A DNA stretch of 64,000 nt from Schlegelella_A sp036263655. GTDB lineage: Bacteria > Pseudomonadota > Gammaproteobacteria > Burkholderiales > Burkholderiaceae_C. The notes under the pieces are model-generated. The model was not told the origin of the DNA. It saw only the letters and a list, made by a program, of their open reading frames with translations, and searched no databases. Of the stretch, positions 52,222 to 60,555 are shown piece by piece (positions within the stretch are counted from its first letter, which is position 1; each line of letters opens with the position of its first letter). Location: the NCBI GenBank assembly GCA_036263655.1, contig DATAGP010000009.1, positions 174,061 to 238,060 of the forward strand, given 5' to 3'. The position numbers and the translations under genes were made by a program.

Positions 52222-52941
52222 TCAGAAGAGCGCCTGCTGGCGGGCGAGCCGCCAGGACGGCGACGCATCCTTCGTGCCCGCGAGCATCCACAGCTCGCGA
52301 AACGGCACCGCGCCGGCATCGGCCGATTCGCGGATGAGCCCCGAAAACTCGACGCTTGCCACGTAGGCTGCACCGAACTCCTCGAGGCCGAGCAACTCGG
52401 CGTGCAGCGTGAGGACGTGCGTGCGGTTGGGCTCGCTGCCGCGGGCCGTGAGCACGTCCAGCAGCTCCTCGAGCATCTCGGGTGTCGTGAGGTGGCTCAG
52501 GGCCGTCACGTCGCCGGCGTCCCAGGCGGCCTGCAGGCGCAGGAAACGGGCGCGCGCCTCGCCGAGCACTGCGTCGCCGTCGACGCCCACGGGCAGCGCC
52601 AGCGCCGCTTTCGCGCGCGCAACGACAGGCGCCGCCAGCGGCTGCAGCGGCGTCTCGAGCGACGAGTCGCGCACGCGCTGGCGCCGGCTCCAGAGCAGCG
52701 ACGCCAGCACCAGCGCGACACCGGTGGCGAAGGCCGCCGCGCCGGCGTCGCCCTGGTGCAGGCCGAACACGGCCCAGACGGCGGCGAGCACGCCGATCCA
52801 CGTCGAGATGCCGCCGATGAGCGCCGTGCCGACGCCGGCCGCGGCCGCCGGCGAGCTGCCGAGGAGAAGCGGCAGGCCGACGCCGATCGACGCGGCACGG
52901 CGCCAGAGCCGCGGCGGCAAGCCGAGCCGGCCGATCAGCAC
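52222..52941 (-). CDS. Tim44-like domain protein
   Basis: 239 residues. The N-terminal part carries two or three hydrophobic segments (GVGLPLLLGSSPAAAAGVGTALIGG, WIGVLAAVWAVFGL, GVALVLASLLW). The C-terminal third has the Tim44-like fold elements FLRLQAAWDAGDVTALSHLTTPEMLEEL, FGAAYVASVEFSGLIRES and FRELWMLAG. A membrane-linked role is expected; the bacterial function is unknown. Compared with typical Burkholderiales homologues (about 300 residues, Gly/Met-rich N-terminus) this one is shorter. The GTG start at 52941 overlaps the ubiE end by 7 bp. It converges on galE. Confidence 0.83.
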   Translation of the reverse strand: MLIGRLGLPPRLWRRAASIGVGLPLLLGSSPAAAAGVGTALIGGISTWIGVLAAVWAVFGLHQGDAGAAAFATGVALVLASLLWSRRQRVRDSSLETPLQPLAAPVVARAKAALALPVGVDGDAVLGEARARFLRLQAAWDAGDVTALSHLTTPEMLEELLDVLTARGSEPNRTHVLTLHAELLGLEEFGAAYVASVEFSGLIRESADAGAVPFRELWMLAGTKDASPSWRLARQQALF

Positions 52942-53666
52942 TTGATCCCCACGTGCAAAGCGACGACGCCGGCGCTGAGGTTGTGCACGTCGACGTGGCC
53001 GAAGCCCGCCGTCTTCATCATCGCCTTCAGCTCCGCCTGGTCGGGGTGCATGCGGATCGACTCGGCGAGGTAGCGGTAGCTCGCAGCGTCGCCGGCGACC
53101 CACTGCCCGATGCGCGGCAGCACCTTGAACGAATACCAGTCGTAGGCCTTGGCGAGCGGGGCCGCGACCCGCGAGAACTCCAGGACCAGAAGCCGGCCCC
53201 CGGCTTTGAGGACACGCGCCGTCTCGGCAAGCGCCCGCTCCTTGTGCGTCATGTTGCGCAAGCCGAAGCCGATGGTGACGAGGTCGAAGGCACCGTTCGC
53301 AAACGGCAGCGACTCGGCGTCGCAGAGGGCCGTCGGCAGGAGGAGGCCTTCGTCGATCAGGCGGTCGCGGCCCTGCCGCAGCATCGCCTCGTTGATGTCG
53401 GTGTGCACGACCAGGCCCGTCGCGCCGACCGGCTTCGCCAAGGCGCGGGCCAGGTCGCCGGTGCCGCCGGCGAGGTCGAGGACCTTCTGCCCGGGGCGAA
53501 CGTTGGCGACGGCCACGGCGTACGCCTTCCAGGCCCGGTGCAGGCCGAGCGACATGATGTCGTTCATCAGGTCGTACTTCGGAGCTACCGAATCGAAGAC
53601 GCCGCGCACGCGCGCCGACTTGGCGGCCTCGTCGACGCTGCTGTAGCCGAAGTGCGTCTCGCTCAT
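52935..53666 (-). CDS. ubiE: Demethylmenaquinone/ubiquinone C-methyltransferase
   Basis: 243 residues, full length. SAM-dependent methyltransferase motifs: VLDLAGGTGDLARALA (motif I), VVHTDINEAMLRQGRDRL, FDLVTIGFGLRNMTHKERAL, and the C-terminal SYRYLAESIRMHPDQAELKAMM, the UbiE-specific block. It methylates the quinone ring in ubiquinone synthesis. The start MSETHFGY at 53666 matches the family N-terminus; the upstream frame is out of family. It lies 7 bp after the DUF971 gene and overlaps the Tim44-like gene, giving a compact operon. Confidence 0.95.
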   Translation of the reverse strand: MSETHFGYSSVDEAAKSARVRGVFDSVAPKYDLMNDIMSLGLHRAWKAYAVAVANVRPGQKVLDLAGGTGDLARALAKPVGATGLVVHTDINEAMLRQGRDRLIDEGLLLPTALCDAESLPFANGAFDLVTIGFGLRNMTHKERALAETARVLKAGGRLLVLEFSRVAAPLAKAYDWYSFKVLPRIGQWVAGDAASYRYLAESIRMHPDQAELKAMMKTAGFGHVDVHNLSAGVVALHVGIKC

Positions 53667-53673
53667 CGGGCGC

Positions 53674-54084
53674 TCAGTGCGAATGACCGCACGACGAGGC
53701 CGGCGCGCCCGCCTGCATCGGTGCATCGCGGTCGGCGCCTGCCTCGGCGAGCCGCTTCTCGTACTGCTTCCAGAGCTCGTCCTGCTGCGAGCCGAGGAAG
53801 TAGAGGTACTCCCAGGAGTAGATGCCGGTGTCGTGGCCGTCGGAGAACCGCGGCTGCACCGCGTAGTTGCCGACCGGCTCGAGCGCGGTCAGCTCGACAT
53901 CGCGTTTGCCGGTCTGCAGCACCTCCTGGCCGGGACCGTGGCCCTGCACTTCGGCCGACGGCGAGTAGACGCGCATGAGCTCGAAGGGGATGCGGAAGGT
54001 GCCCTCGTCGCCGAAGCCCACCTCCAGCACGCGCGAGCGCTGGTGCACGGTGATCGCGGTCGGCTGGCGGGACGATCCGTTCAT
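53674..54084 (-). CDS. DUF971 family protein
   Basis: 136 residues. The DUF971 fold is seen in ITVHQRSRVLEVGFGDEGTF, RIPFELMRVYSPSAEV, VELTALEPVGNYAVQPRFSDGHDTGIYSWEYLYFLG, close to the N-terminal domain of gamma-butyrobetaine hydroxylases but standing alone. The C-terminus ends in a Cys/His-containing tail (SSCGHSH) that could bind metal. Function is unknown. Its position next to ubiE and after the large FAD/Fe-S oxidoreductase is conserved in Burkholderiales. The ATG at 54084 starts the conserved domain. Confidence 0.87.
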   Translation of the reverse strand: MNGSSRQPTAITVHQRSRVLEVGFGDEGTFRIPFELMRVYSPSAEVQGHGPGQEVLQTGKRDVELTALEPVGNYAVQPRFSDGHDTGIYSWEYLYFLGSQQDELWKQYEKRLAEAGADRDAPMQAGAPASSCGHSH

Positions 54085-54127
54085 GCGAAGGCTCGTGGTC
54101 GTGAAGCCGGCGCAGTGTATCGAAGGG

Positions 54128-54144
54128 CGCAGGCCCCGCCTGCG
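54128..54144 (-). other. GC-rich hairpin between the DUF3683 oxidoreductase and DUF971 genes
   Basis: A perfect 7 bp stem with a 3-base loop, CGCAGGC and GCCTGCG, lies in the 89 bp gap after the oxidoreductase stop on the minus strand. It is followed by CCCTTCGATACA rather than a T-run, so it is at best a partial terminator or an RNA processing and stability element. Confidence 0.35.
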
Positions 54145-54173
54145 ACGTGGTGAAGCGCTATCGCGCTCGATCG

Positions 54174-57100
54174 TTAAACAAGCACGCGCTCGATGCCGCC
54201 CTCGTTCGCCTGTGCCACGTAGTCGGGCATCCAGTCCTCGCCGAGGATGCGGTTGGCCATCTCGACGACGATGTAGTCGGCCTCGAGCAGGCCGTTCTGC
54301 AGGTCGCCCTTGTAGCGCTGCAGGCCTTGCAGGCAGCTCGGGCAGGAGGTCAGGATCTTCAGGTCGCCCTTGGCGCCGACGCCCACGCCGCCGTTCGTCG
54401 CGGCGCGGAGCGCCTGCTCGTCCTTGCGCAGCTCCTCCTCCTTGCGAAAGCGCACCTGGGTGGCGATGTCCGGACGATGGATGCCGAAGGTGCCGCTCTC
54501 GCCGCAGCAGCGCTCGCTCTTCCTGACGTTCTCGCCGACCAGGGCCTTGACGGTGGCCAGCGGCTCGCGCTGCTTCATCGGGCTGTGGCACGGGTCGTGG
54601 AACAGGTAACCCGGCGCCGCCGCGTCGACCGCGCCCGGACCGCCGAGCGTGATGCCCTTCTCGAGCAGGAACTCGTGGATGTCGATGATGCGGCAGCCCG
54701 GGAAGATCTTGTCGAATTCGTAGCCCTGCAGCTGGTCGTAGCACGTCCCGCAGCTCACCACCACCGTCTTGATGTCCAGGTAGTTGAGGGTGTTGGCGAC
54801 GCGATGGAAGAGCACCCGGTTGTCGGTGATCGTCTTCTCGGCCTTGTCGTAGTCGCCCGAGCCGCGCTGCGGGTAGCCGCAGCAGAGGTAGCCGGGCGGC
54901 AGCACGGTCTGCACGCCGGCATGCCAGAGCATCGCCTGCGTCGCCAGCCCGACCTGGGAGAACAGGCGCTCCGAGCCGCAGCCCGGGAAGTAGAAGACAG
55001 CCTCGGAGTCGGCGTTGGTCGCCTTCGGGTTGCGGATGATGGGGACGTAGTCCTTGTCCTCGATGTCCAGCAAGGCGCGGGCGGTGCGCTTCGGCAGATT
55101 GCCGGGCATCTTCTTGTTGATGAAGTGGATCACCTGCTCCTTCAGCGCCGGCGCGCCATGCGTCGGCTTCGGCGCGGCCGTCTGCAGGTTGGCGAGGCCG
55201 CGCAGCATGTTGTTGGCGGCGCGCTGGGCGTTGAAGCCGACGTCGACCATCGCCGTGCGCATCACCTTGATGGCCTCCGGCGTGGTGGCGTTGAGGAACA
55301 TCATCGCCGCCTTGCTCGCCGGCCGGAAGCGGCGCTTGTTCATCCGCCGCAGCAGGTTGCGCATGTTCATGGACACGTCGCCGAAGTCGATGTCGACCGG
55401 GCAGGCCGGCTCGCACTTGTGGCAGACGGTGCAGTGGTCCGCGACGTCCTCGAACTCCTCCCAGTGCCGGATCGAGACGCCGCGCCGCGTCTGCTCCTCG
55501 TAGAGGAAGGCCTCGACCAGCAGCGACGTCGCCAGGATCTTGTTGCGCGGGCTGTAGAGCAGGTTGGCCCGCGGCACGTGCGTCGTGCAGGGCGGCTTGC
55601 ACTTGCCGCAGCGCAGGCAGTCCTTGATCGAGTTGGCGATCTCGCCGATGTCGCTCTGCTGCATGATCAGCGACTCGTGGCCCATGAGCCCGAAGCTCGG
55701 CGTGTAGGCGTTGGTCAGGTCGGCGTCGAGCCGGGCGCCGCCGAAGCTCGCGCCGCGCAGCAGCTTGCCCTGGTTGAAGCGGCCCTCGGGATCGACGCGC
55801 TTCTTGTAGTCGGCGAAGCCGGCGATCTCGGCGTCGGTCAGGAACTCGAGCTTGGTGATGCCGATGCCGTGCTCGCCGGAGATCACGCCGTCGAGCGCCC
55901 GGGCCAGCTTCATGATGCGGGCGACGGCGACGTGCGCCGTCTGCAGCATCTGGTAGTTGTCGCTGTTGACCGGGATGTTGGTGTGCACGTTGCCGTCCCC
56001 GGCGTGCATGTGCAGGGCGACCCAGACGCGGCCGCGCAGCACCTCGCCGTGGATCTTCTGGCACTCGTCGAGGATGGCCTTGAACGCCGCGCCGGCGAAG
56101 ATCGATTGCAGCGGCGCCCGGATCTGCGTCTTCCACGATGCCCGCAGCGTGTGGTCCTGCAGGAGCTCGAAGTTCGTGCGCGCCGGGTCTTCGACCGACG
56201 CCCGGTCGAGGCCGGCGAGCCAGCGCCGCCACTCGGCGCCGACGTCTCGCAGTAGGGTCATCGCCTGCTGCACCCGGTCCTCGAGCAGCTCGGCCGAGGC
56301 GATACCGGCGGCGTCGTCACCCTTGCCGAGCGGCAGCGGCGCGCTCGCGAAGAAGGCCTCGAGGCGCTCGACGAGGGCCAGCTTGTTGGCGAGGCTGAGC
56401 TCGATGTTGATGCGCTCGATGCCCTCGGTGTACTCGCCCATCCGCGGCAGCGGGATGACGACGTCCTCGTTGATCTTGAAGGCGTTGGTGTGCTTGCTGA
56501 TGGCGGCGGTGCGCTTGCGGTCGAGCCAGAACTTCTTGCGCGCTTCCGGGCTGACGGCGACGAAGCCCTCGCCCCCGCGGCCGTTCGCCAGGCGCACGAC
56601 CTCGCTCGTGGCCCGCGCGACGGCATCGGCATCGTCGCCGACGATGTCGCCGAAGAGCACCATCTTCGGCAGGCCGCCGCGCTTGCTCTTGGTCGCGTAG
56701 CCGACCGCCTTCAGGTAGCGGTCGTCGAGGTGCTCGAGGCCGGCGAGGAGGACACGCGAGGCGCCGCGGCTCCTGCCGCCCAGGCCGAACAGGTAGTCGC
56801 GGATCTCGACGATGGACGGCACGGCGTCCTTGGCGTTGCCGAAGAACTCCAGGCAGACGGTGCGCACGTGCTTCGGCATCTTGTGCACGATCCACCGCGC
56901 CGACGTGATGATCCCGTCGCAGCCTTCCTTCTGGATGCCTGGGACGCCGGCCAGGAACTTGTCGGTGACGTCCTTGCCCAGTCCTTCCTTGCGAAAGCTC
57001 GCCCCGGGTATGTCGAGCCGCTCGCTGCGTTCGAGCTTGCGTCCGCTGCCGTCGAGCCAGCGCAGCTCGAAGCTCGCCGTGGGGGCGTCGTGGATCTTGC

Positions 57101-58124
57101 CGAGGTTGTGGTCGAGGCGGACGACCTCGAGCCACTTGGCGTCGGGCGTGACCATCCGCCACGACGCCAGGTTGTCCAGCGCCGTGCCCCAGAGCACGGC
57201 CTTCTTGCCGCCGGCGTTCATGGCCACGTTGCCGCCGACGCACGAGGCCTCGGCGGACGTGGGATCGACGGCGAAGACGTAGCCGGCGCGCTCGGCGGCA
57301 TCGGCGACGCGCTGGGTGACGACGCCCGCCTCGCTCCAGACCGTCGCCACCGGTTCGTGCACGCCCGGCAGGCTGACGAACTCGACTTCCGTCATGGCCT
57401 CGAGCTTCTCGGTATTGATCACGGCGCTCGACCACGTCAGCGGCACGGCGCCGCCGGTGTAGCCGGTGCCGCCGCCGCGCGGGATGATGGTCAGGCCGAG
57501 CTCGATGCAGCCGGCGACCAGGCCGGCCATCTCCGCCTCCGTGTCCGGCATCAGGACGACGAACGGGTACTCGACTCGCCAGTCGGTCGCATCGGTGACG
57601 TGCGAGACCCTCGACAAGCCGTCGAAGCGGATGTTGTGCTGCGCCGTGACCTTCGACAGCCGTCGCAGCGTCCGCCGGCGCAGCTCGGCGACGGTCTTGA
57701 ACTGGGCGGCGAACGCCTCGACCGCATTGGTCGAGGCCTGCAGCAGCTCGCCCACCACCTCGTCCCGGGCCGCGTCGAGCTGCGGCGTGCGCCGCTTCTC
57801 CACCTCGCCCAGACGGTGATGCAGCGCCTCGATGAGGAGCTTGCGCCGGCGCGGGCTGTCGAGCAGGTCGTCCTGCAGGTAGGGATTGCGCTCCACGACC
57901 CAGATGTCGCCGAGCACTTCGTACAGCATGCGCGCCGAACGCCCGGTTCGCCGCTCGTCGCGGAGCATGCCCAGGACCTCCCAGGCCCGCGCGCCCAGGA
58001 GCCGGATGACGATCTCGCGGTCGGAGAACGAGGTGTAGTTGTACGGAATCTCGCGCAGCCGGGGCGCTGTCCCGGCCGCTTCGGCGGTGGCGGCGATCTG
58101 GGTCAGCGGCAGCGGGGCGTTCAT
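54174..58124 (-). CDS. DUF3683 FAD-linked oxidase / Fe-S (CCG) oxidoreductase fusion
   Basis: 1316 residues. The N-terminal DUF3683 region (about 1-135, REIPYNYTSFSDREIVIRLLG) leads to an FAD-binding type 4 oxidase domain (PDTEAEMAGLVAGCIELG, PRGGGTGYTGGAVPL), then the FAD-oxidase C-terminal region (AGDGNVHTNIPVNSDN, SGEHGIGITKLEFL). Two 4Fe-4S motifs follow (CLRCGKCKPPC and CTVCHKCEPACPVD). CCG-type cysteine domains come last (FPGCGSERLF, CCGYPQRGSGD, DPCHSPMKQ, RCCGESGTFG). It resembles a GlcD-GlcF fusion and probably oxidises D-lactate or another D-2-hydroxyacid, passing electrons to quinone. The start MNAPLPLTQ at 58124 is chosen; an extension to 58244 is non-conserved. Confidence 0.9.
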   Translation of the reverse strand: MNAPLPLTQIAATAEAAGTAPRLREIPYNYTSFSDREIVIRLLGARAWEVLGMLRDERRTGRSARMLYEVLGDIWVVERNPYLQDDLLDSPRRRKLLIEALHHRLGEVEKRRTPQLDAARDEVVGELLQASTNAVEAFAAQFKTVAELRRRTLRRLSKVTAQHNIRFDGLSRVSHVTDATDWRVEYPFVVLMPDTEAEMAGLVAGCIELGLTIIPRGGGTGYTGGAVPLTWSSAVINTEKLEAMTEVEFVSLPGVHEPVATVWSEAGVVTQRVADAAERAGYVFAVDPTSAEASCVGGNVAMNAGGKKAVLWGTALDNLASWRMVTPDAKWLEVVRLDHNLGKIHDAPTASFELRWLDGSGRKLERSERLDIPGASFRKEGLGKDVTDKFLAGVPGIQKEGCDGIITSARWIVHKMPKHVRTVCLEFFGNAKDAVPSIVEIRDYLFGLGGRSRGASRVLLAGLEHLDDRYLKAVGYATKSKRGGLPKMVLFGDIVGDDADAVARATSEVVRLANGRGGEGFVAVSPEARKKFWLDRKRTAAISKHTNAFKINEDVVIPLPRMGEYTEGIERINIELSLANKLALVERLEAFFASAPLPLGKGDDAAGIASAELLEDRVQQAMTLLRDVGAEWRRWLAGLDRASVEDPARTNFELLQDHTLRASWKTQIRAPLQSIFAGAAFKAILDECQKIHGEVLRGRVWVALHMHAGDGNVHTNIPVNSDNYQMLQTAHVAVARIMKLARALDGVISGEHGIGITKLEFLTDAEIAGFADYKKRVDPEGRFNQGKLLRGASFGGARLDADLTNAYTPSFGLMGHESLIMQQSDIGEIANSIKDCLRCGKCKPPCTTHVPRANLLYSPRNKILATSLLVEAFLYEEQTRRGVSIRHWEEFEDVADHCTVCHKCEPACPVDIDFGDVSMNMRNLLRRMNKRRFRPASKAAMMFLNATTPEAIKVMRTAMVDVGFNAQRAANNMLRGLANLQTAAPKPTHGAPALKEQVIHFINKKMPGNLPKRTARALLDIEDKDYVPIIRNPKATNADSEAVFYFPGCGSERLFSQVGLATQAMLWHAGVQTVLPPGYLCCGYPQRGSGDYDKAEKTITDNRVLFHRVANTLNYLDIKTVVVSCGTCYDQLQGYEFDKIFPGCRIIDIHEFLLEKGITLGGPGAVDAAAPGYLFHDPCHSPMKQREPLATVKALVGENVRKSERCCGESGTFGIHRPDIATQVRFRKEEELRKDEQALRAATNGGVGVGAKGDLKILTSCPSCLQGLQRYKGDLQNGLLEADYIVVEMANRILGEDWMPDYVAQANEGGIERVLV

Positions 58125-58222
58125 CGGAGCGAGCGCTCGCGGCGCCCGAAAAGGCGGGGCGGAGCATCGTACCGCAGTGCAGCATCGAGGTCCGCGCTCG
58201 GCCGCCAGCGGGGTATTCCCCG

Positions 58223-58251
58223 TTGCCCGTCGCCCGCCATCCAACGATAAA
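58223..58251 (+). promoter_or_regulatory. Candidate sigma-70 promoter of the ugp operon, with PhoB-like half-site nearby
   Basis: TTGCCC (58223-58228) and GATAAA (58246-58251) are spaced 17 bp apart and each match four of six consensus bases. Directly downstream, CTGTCAT (58257-58263) equals one half of a PhoB box, but no second half lies at the expected 11 bp spacing. A 6 bp-stem hairpin (GGCGGC/GCCGCC, 58268-58285) follows in the leader before the ATG at 58323. Confidence 0.4.
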
Positions 58252-58322
58252 CGGGCCTGTCATTTTTGGCGGCGACACTGCCGCCCGCGCACCGGTTGCG
58301 CTCCCACCTTCACGGAGTCGAT

Positions 58323-59642
58323 ATGAGAAAGAAAGCGCTTGCCCTGTGTTCCTTCGCCTTGGCGCTGGGCTTCGCCGGCCCGGCCCGGGCCCAGGTCGAG
58401 ATCCACTGGTGGCACTCGATGGGCACCGCCCTGGGCGAGTGGGTCAACGACCTGGCCAAGGACTTCAACTCCAGGCAGAAGGACTACAAGGTGGTGCCCG
58501 TCTTCAAGGGCGGCTACGACGAGTCCATGACCGCGGCCATCGCCGCCTTCCGTGCCGGCAACGCGCCGCACATCCTGCAGGTCTTCGAGGTCGGCACGGC
58601 GACCATGATGGCCAGCAAGAACGCCATCGTGCCGGTCGGCAAGGTCATGCAGGACGCCGGCCTGAAGTTCGACCCCAAGATCTACGTCCCGGCCGTGGCG
58701 GGTTACTACACGGCGCCCAGCGGACAGATGCTGAGCTTTCCCTTCAACAGCTCCACGCCCGTCTTTCACTACAGCAAGGACGCCTTCAAGGCCGCCGGCC
58801 TCGACCCGGAGAAGCCGCCCAAGACCTGGCCCGAGGTGACGCTCGCCGCCGCCAAGCTGAAGGCCAGCGGTCACAAGTGCCCGTTCACGACCAGCTGGAT
58901 CAGCTGGACCCAGCTCGAGAGCTTCTCCGCCTGGCACAACGTCGAATTCGCCAGCAAGGGCAACGGCATGCGGGGCATCGACGCCCGGTTGACGTTCAAC
59001 ACGCCGCTGCACGTACGCCACATCGAGAACCTGGCCAACATGGCGAAGCAGGGCCTCTTCGTCTACAAGGGCCGCGGCAACGCCGCCGATGCCACCTTCG
59101 TGTCGGGCGAGTGCGCCATGGTGACCGCCTCCTCGGCCCTTTACGCCAACGTCAAGCGCAATGCCAAGTTCGCCGCCGGCATCTCCACCCTGCCGTACTA
59201 CCCCGACGTGCAGGGCGCACCGCAGAACACCGTCATCGGCGGTGCCAGCCTGTGGGTCATGTCGGGCAAGAAGCCGGAGGAATACAAGGGCGTCGCGGCC
59301 TTCTTCGACTACCTGTCGCAGGCTGACGTGGCGGCGGCCAGCCACAAGCGGACCGGCTATCTGCCGGTCAGCATCCCGGCGTTCGAGATGACCGACAAGA
59401 GCGGCTTCTACAAGGAGAACCCGGGCACCGACGTCTCCGTGACGCAGATGATCCGCAAGACGACCGACAAGTCGCGCGGCATCCGGCTCGGCAACTTCGT
59501 TCAGATCCGGACCATCATCGACGAGGAGACCGAGCAGATCTGGAACGGCAAGAAGACGGCCAAGGAAGGTCTCGACAGCGCGGTCAAGCGTGGCAACGAG
59601 CAGCTCGAGCGATTCGAGAAGGCGAACAAGGCCTCGGCCTAA
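58323..59642 (+). CDS. ugpB: sn-Glycerol-3-phosphate ABC transporter substrate-binding protein
   Basis: 439 residues. The signal peptide (MRKKALALCSFALALGFAGPARA) is followed by the mature N-terminus VEIHWWHSMGTALGEWVNDL, the UgpB signature. YDESMTAAIAAFRAGNAPHILQVFEVGTATMM and SFPFNSSTPVFHYSKDAF contain ligand-binding residues, and the C-terminus ends with RGIRLGNFVQIRTIIDEETEQIW. It binds glycerol-3-phosphate and glycerophosphodiesters in the periplasm. The start at 58323 is fixed by the signal peptide; a longer frame to 58266 is not conserved. First gene of ugpBAECQ, probably phosphate-regulated in relatives. Confidence 0.95.
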   Translation: MRKKALALCSFALALGFAGPARAQVEIHWWHSMGTALGEWVNDLAKDFNSRQKDYKVVPVFKGGYDESMTAAIAAFRAGNAPHILQVFEVGTATMMASKNAIVPVGKVMQDAGLKFDPKIYVPAVAGYYTAPSGQMLSFPFNSSTPVFHYSKDAFKAAGLDPEKPPKTWPEVTLAAAKLKASGHKCPFTTSWISWTQLESFSAWHNVEFASKGNGMRGIDARLTFNTPLHVRHIENLANMAKQGLFVYKGRGNAADATFVSGECAMVTASSALYANVKRNAKFAAGISTLPYYPDVQGAPQNTVIGGASLWVMSGKKPEEYKGVAAFFDYLSQADVAAASHKRTGYLPVSIPAFEMTDKSGFYKENPGTDVSVTQMIRKTTDKSRGIRLGNFVQIRTIIDEETEQIWNGKKTAKEGLDSAVKRGNEQLERFEKANKASA

Positions 59643-59651
59643 GAAGCGACC

Positions 59652-60539
59652 TTGGCCGTCGAGAAGCGCGTCCGCTTCAGGAGCTGGTGGCTGCCCTGGG
59701 TGCTGATCGCACCCCAGATGGCCATCGTCCTGGTGTTCTTCTTCTGGCCGGCGTTCCAGGCGATCTACCAGAGCGTCCTCACCGAGGACGCTTTCGGAAC
59801 CTCGACCGAATTCGTCGGCCTCCTGAACTTTGCCCGCCTGTGGAGCGACGAGAGCTACCTGGCCTCGTTCTGGACCACGGCGGTGTTCTCGGTGCTCGTC
59901 GCAGGGCTCGGCCTCGCGCTGGCGCTGCTCCTCGCCGTGATGGCCGACCGCGTCATCAAGGGCGCGGCCTTCTACAAGACGCTCCTGATCTGGCCCTATG
60001 CGGTCGCGCCCGCCGTGGCCGGCGTGGTGTTCCTTTTCATGTTCGCGCCTTCAGTCGGTGTCGTCAGCTATGCGCTCGTCTACCTGGGCATGGAGTGGAA
60101 CCACCTCCTGGACGACGACCATGCGATGGCGCTGATCGTGCTGACCGCAGTGTGGAACCAGATCTCCTACAACTTCCTGTTCTTCCTGGCCGGCCTGCAG
60201 TCGATTCCCAAGAGCCTGATCGAGGCGGCTGCCATCGACGGCGCCCGGCCGTGGCGGCGCTTCTGGACGATCGTGTTCCCGCTCCTCTCGCCGGTGACCT
60301 TCTTCCTGCTCGTCATCAACGTCGTCTACGCGTTCTTCAATACCTTCGGCATCGTCGACACTGCCACTCAGGGCGGCCCCGGCAAGGCGACCTCGATCCT
60401 GGTCTACCGCCTCTACTACGACGGCTTCAAGGCGCTCGACCTCGGCGGCTCGGCGGCTCAGTCGGTCGTGCTGATGATCATCGTCATCACGCTAACGGTG
60501 ATCCAGTTCCGCTATGTCGAGAAGAAGGTCCAGTACTGA
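59652..60539 (+). CDS. ugpA: sn-Glycerol-3-phosphate ABC transporter permease UgpA
   Basis: 295 residues with six predicted membrane helices: an N-terminal helix (WLPWVLIAPQMAIVLVFFFWPAF), then helices over the MalF-type core, and the EAA loop EAAAIDGARPWRRFWTIVFPLLSP, which contacts the ATPase. It uses a TTG start at 59652, 9 bp after the ugpB stop, with a weak ribosome binding site (AAGAAG), so translation may be coupled. It forms the heterodimeric membrane channel with UgpE. The EAA loop and helix arrangement match the UgpA group. Confidence 0.94.
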   Translation: MAVEKRVRFRSWWLPWVLIAPQMAIVLVFFFWPAFQAIYQSVLTEDAFGTSTEFVGLLNFARLWSDESYLASFWTTAVFSVLVAGLGLALALLLAVMADRVIKGAAFYKTLLIWPYAVAPAVAGVVFLFMFAPSVGVVSYALVYLGMEWNHLLDDDHAMALIVLTAVWNQISYNFLFFLAGLQSIPKSLIEAAAIDGARPWRRFWTIVFPLLSPVTFFLLVINVVYAFFNTFGIVDTATQGGPGKATSILVYRLYYDGFKALDLGGSAAQSVVLMIIVITLTVIQFRYVEKKVQY

Positions 60540-60555
60540 TGACGGCTTCACGCTC

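Noticed and set aside
54128..54144. Intrinsic terminator after the DUF3683 oxidoreductase gene
   Set aside because: The hairpin stem is perfect but no T-run follows on the minus strand, so it is listed only as a hairpin of unknown role.
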